A stretch of DNA of 64,000 nucleotides, taken from NCBI GenBank assembly GCA_050084985.1, contig JBITNC010000001.1, forward strand, positions 49,910,001 through 49,974,000. Direction: 5' to 3'. Source of the stretch: Nageia nagi. Its lineage: Eukaryota > Pinophyta. A program made the translations under genes and the position numbers. Positions 60,415 to 64,000 of this stretch are shown here, piece by piece (position 1 is the first letter of the stretch; every line of letters begins with the position of its first letter). The notes beneath the pieces were generated by a model. That model made no database searches. It saw only the letters and a list, made by a program, of their open reading frames with translations, and was not told where the DNA came from.

Positions 60415-61290
60415 AAAATAATATTTATTTCATCCTATTAATGATCAACTAGTTAGTCTTACTCAAATGGAGCAAGTCAACCATTGGTTAGGTTATTCAA
60501 TTAAAAAATGCTTTATATTTATTCTCTTAAAAAATGCTTTATATTGTTTATTTATATATTATGTTTTGTATTTTGAATACTTTGTTATTAATATTTATCA
60601 AGTCAAACATTGAGAAAATGTCAAAAGATAATATATTCCTTTTAAGTTAAGTATATCATTCATTTTTGGTCTCTTTAAATAATTCTTATAATTTTTCTTT
60701 CTTTGCTAATTTGTACTTTACTACAATATATATCTCCTTGAAATAATGCATAACACATTGCAATGTTTCATTCCAATCATGAATATATGTTTATTTTATT
60801 TTATTTAGTATTGTTTAATATTATGTGGTGGAAAGAATAATAAACTTCTTATAGAAAAATGCAAGTGTGATCATGATTAATTGTAAAGGAGTTATATATA
60901 TATATGTGTGTGTGTGTGTTTTCTCTCTTCACATTATATATATATATATATATCAAGTCAAAGATTTAGCATACTTTTAATAAGATAAGCACTTCATTCC
61001 CTTGTGGTCTCTTAAGGAATTCTCATAATTATTTAATAGCATCTACTACTATTTAATGTCAATTATTGTTCTTTAATATCTATTTGTTATTATTATTTTT
61101 ATTATTTATTACATGGATAATTATTTTGAATTTATATTCAAACAATAAAATAGTAAATAGCATTAACTTAGCCTTGGTGTTAATTTTATATCTACATTTT
61201 GATGAACTTTATATTTTCAATTCTTTTTATAAAATTTTCATTATCTTTGCAAACCTTAGATTTCTATTCTTCCTATATTAAAAACCTTAT
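60415..61290 (+). repeat. About 0.95-kb repeat, copy 3 of 3
   Basis: Full-length like copy 1, but with AT and TG microsatellites inserted near 60893-60952 in place of the 'taccatacatatatgttccc' segment. Confidence 0.88.
60893..60952. repeat. Compound AT/TG microsatellite
   Basis: An AT run, a TG run and a second AT run separated by a short unique stretch. Confidence 0.9.
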
Positions 61291-61539
61291 GTTTCATCAA
61301 TTTTTAGAGTTATTTTTTAGTACTAAATGGAATGATCTTGATCAAATACATATGATATTTAGATAATTTAATTAGCTTGGGCCCTTTGAATAAGATTCAT
61401 AAAACCAAAATTATGATAATTAAATCCACAAAGATGCTTAACCCTTTAATCCTCTTTAATAATTAAACTTGTGATTTACTCTTACAAATACATAGGTATA
61501 TATATTAATCACAAACTAAATTGGAATCTAAGTATTGAT

Positions 61540-62080
61540 AAAAAAAAAAACTCTACTAGACGGAAAGCCTTTTATGGTTTGAAAAAAAAGTGTAAAAATG
61601 TAGAACTTCAGAACTAGGACAAAAAGATGTTTTTCTCTTAGCTCATAACTCTAGTAATACTATATGGTTATGAAGTTTGAGGTGGAAGTATTTCCTTAAA
61701 AACATGATATAAAATTTAACAAATTAAAAAAACTAATTCATTATTTATAGCTTCAAAATTGAAAATAACACACCTTACCCTATCCTTCTCATGGAAGTTG
61801 GTCTCCTCCCTATTGAAAGAGAAGCTCTAAAATGACATACACCATAAAATTATAAACTAATAAAGTTAGATCATCATAGACTACTTATAGTTTTCCAACA
61901 AACTTATCTAACTCATCAACATCTTAAAGGAGGTTGGGTAAAAGACTCTCATAAGTAACTTAATTTTTGGGGTATCCACAATAACATAACCCCTTAAGAT
62001 AGTGATGCTTTAAAATCATAAATAAAGTAATTCAAAAATTTTGAAGCTATGATAATATCAAAAATAAAATAAAATTAGTC
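61540..62080 (+). pseudogene. LINE ORF2 C-terminal remnant
   Basis: Reads RRKAFYGLKKKCKNVEL, VILYGYEV, a stop, GGSIS, then in shifted frames LLMEVGLLPIEREAL, HRLLIVFQQTYLTHQH and LKGGWVKDSH. This follows the region after RT in plant LINEs (GRKAxYxLxxKCxxxxLxxxxxKxxLFxxLVxPVxLYGCEVW...MExGxxPIExxA). Stops and frameshifts are frequent. It is on the opposite strand from the LINE at 45-48 kb, so it is an independent insertion. Confidence 0.7.
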
Positions 62081-62084
62081 TACT

Positions 62085-63180
62085 ATAAAAACATCATTAA
62101 TCCAAAACTTGAACATCCATCCTACCCACATTGCCATGTTGCCTATCTATGGATCTTTGGGACAAGTGGCATCGCTAGTCTCGAATGGGTTTAGGGGAAT
62201 TAGCTGGTGGTTGATAAATATTAGGTATTTTGCTAAAATATGTCAAGTCTTTTTGGCACTAACTTTGAGTTTATTGAAATCAAATATCTCATGTGATAAC
62301 CAAGATTTATAGATCCCTTAAAGCATCATTTTCCTTTTTGATTGGTTCAGTACATGGTTGGAGATGACTTCAATATGTTGGCTCTATATGGATAGTTAAG
62401 GTGGTGGTACGAGGGAGGATGCATCAAGGTGGTAGATTACTTATCCAATATTTCACATGATCTTTAGCAAGTATCATCATGGCTTTTCCACATGCCTCGT
62501 GGGTGGTGGAGAATTAGGGGGATAATTGGGACAATTTTATATACTAACAAGTTGCTCCTTTTTTATAGGTTTCTATTTTGTATGAATTCAGCTTTGATAA
62601 TGATTGTAAAACATAATTTAGAATCTCTTTAAAATCTCTAAAGGAAGCTCAAATTGAGCCCATAGAGATTGAGTGTAGTAAGAAGACACAAGATGTGCTT
62701 GAAAATGGAGGTTTCCTCTAATTTCTCCTAAAATTTGAGGGATTTGATGAAGGCATAGCCAAGCAATATTTTATATCCTTGAAAGGAGAAAAAGCTAAAT
62801 TTTTTTGGTTAAAACATAGGTAAATTAGGTTTTTTTGGTCAAATTTACTAATTTCAAAGCCTTAGGGGAGCTCATTCAAAGGGATAACCATAGCTTGACA
62901 TTGGAATAACTCAAAATTTGTAAGGGGGAGTTGTAATTAACCAAAGAAAAATATGAGGTTGTTAGGTAGGCTTTATTGCACCCATGGTCAAAGGTGTTTC
63001 TTAGTCTTAATAATTCTTTTAAAAAAGGTTATATATTGCACATAGGACTCATAAATGTGAATCTTAAGCTTGATAATGCTTTTAAACAAGGTTATATATA
63101 GACATTTCTGTGCAAATTATAAACTGGAAAATTGAAAATGGAACTTTCTAAGCTAGATTAATCATATATGAAAGGTATTG
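62085..63180. other. Unrecognised, probably gypsy 3' non-coding sequence in part
   Basis: Lies beyond the integrase remnant on the minus strand. No LTR boundary could be fixed, and an open frame at 62109-62312 has no known motif. Confidence 0.4.
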
Positions 63181-64000
63181 AGGTGGATAATATTGGTGGG
63201 ATACTTATCTATTTTTCCTTAATGGTATACAATTTGCAAGCTCCCTTACCATACTTAACTGCAATAATGAAATGTCCAATCCAATTGGGCTCAAAATCAC
63301 CCAGCCTATCCTATTTTTTTGCCTTTATTTTATGATATAATTCTCTTTAAGGATAAAATATCCAACCTTTAACTCCTTAGGATTGATATTCTTTTTGTAG
63401 GCTATTATAATAATTTTTTAATAGACTATGAGATGCTCCAAAGCATTTCCTCTTTTCTCATCAAGAGCTTCTAACTACCTTAGCTTTGCTACTCTTTTGT
63501 CTTCTTCATCAATGATTAATTCCTTATAGATAAATATTTAGGGACGAGATTTATAACTCCAAAGGAAGCAAAAAGTTATCACCACATATAAGAGAGTAAA
63601 GACTACAACCTATACTTGATCTTATATTTTTCCAATATGTCTACAAAGCATATGATAACTACTCATGCCAATCCTTATCATCCTTGATAAGTTTCTTGAA
63701 CCTTAATAGTTACATTTTATTAGTTTTTTCATTATAACCATTACCTTATGGATAATATGGGGAAGATAACTTTTATTCAAATTAGAATAATTTATAAAAG
63801 TATTTCACCACTTTATCTCTGAGGTATGAATCATTATCCATGAAGATTTTTTATGAAACTTCAAATCTAGCTATGATGTGATCAATTAGAAACTTGATAA
63901 TTAGGGGACCTTTTGAAGATATTAGAGGAGCTTCTTCCACCCAATTTATGAAGTACTCACTGGCTTGGATAATGAAATTATTGAAGAATTTGAGATATCA
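63180..64000 (-). pseudogene. Ty3/gypsy integrase remnant, cut by window edge
   Basis: Reading inward from the right edge on the minus strand: SEYFINWVEEAPLISSKGPL, IIKFLIDHIIARFEVS, then IFMDNDSYLRDKVVKYFYKL, LSSPYYP, a stop, GNGYNEKTNK, and later KDDKDWHE, RSSIGCSLYSLICGDNFLLP. This matches the gypsy integrase core (YFSKWVEAxP...DNGxxFxxxxx...SSPYYPQGNGQAExTNK...TPYSLVYGxEAVLPxE), including the second Asp and the Glu. Several stops show it is dead. The first catalytic region would lie to the right of the window. Confidence 0.85.

Overview
The window is nuclear DNA from a seed plant, most probably a conifer or other gymnosperm. That is inferred from very AT-rich intergenic sequence, one intron-split plant gene in 64 kb, a plant-type snRNA promoter, heavily decayed LINE, copia, gypsy and Mutator-like elements, and many scattered shards of pentatricopeptide-repeat (PPR) genes. 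The species cannot be named from the sequence alone. There are no bacterial, organellar or rRNA genes. Layout, left to right. 1-15 kb: AT-rich DNA with a diverged 1-kb direct repeat (1-1015 and 14068-15065), a U1 snRNA gene at 4969-5130 with recognisable promoter and 3' box, a PPR shard at 6.3 kb and a LINE 5' remnant at 9.8-11.1 kb. 15-27 kb: two tandem-repeat blocks, several PPR shards, and a broken MULE/FAR1-like transposase on the minus strand (21.1-23.2 kb). 27.5-38.7 kb: a nested pair of copia-type LTR retrotransposons. The older outer element (27532-38655, 501-bp LTRs, target duplication GGTTT) is interrupted in its gag zinc knuckle by a younger inner element in the opposite orientation (31748-36120, 499-bp LTRs, target duplication CATTC). 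The inner element has almost no pol but carries a GC-richer block with PPR motifs. 41.6-50.5 kb: a gypsy RT/RNase H remnant, another LTR of the outer family with its primer-binding site, a long decayed LINE, and two members of a three-copy dispersed repeat. 50.5-56.9 kb: the only apparently intact protein gene. It has five coding exons on the minus strand (52616-55197) encoding 439 residues and ending in LPQEWTY, with a GC-rich promoter region near 56.4-56.85 kb. 57-64 kb: a roughly 0.95-kb segment present three times, copia RNase H and LINE remnants, and a gypsy integrase remnant running off the right edge. The likely active loci are the 439-residue protein gene and possibly the U1 snRNA gene. 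Everything else recognised is mobile-element or gene-fragment debris. The most notable observations are the U1 gene with correctly spaced plant promoter elements, and the nested LTR pair in which the inner, non-autonomous element has acquired PPR-like sequence.
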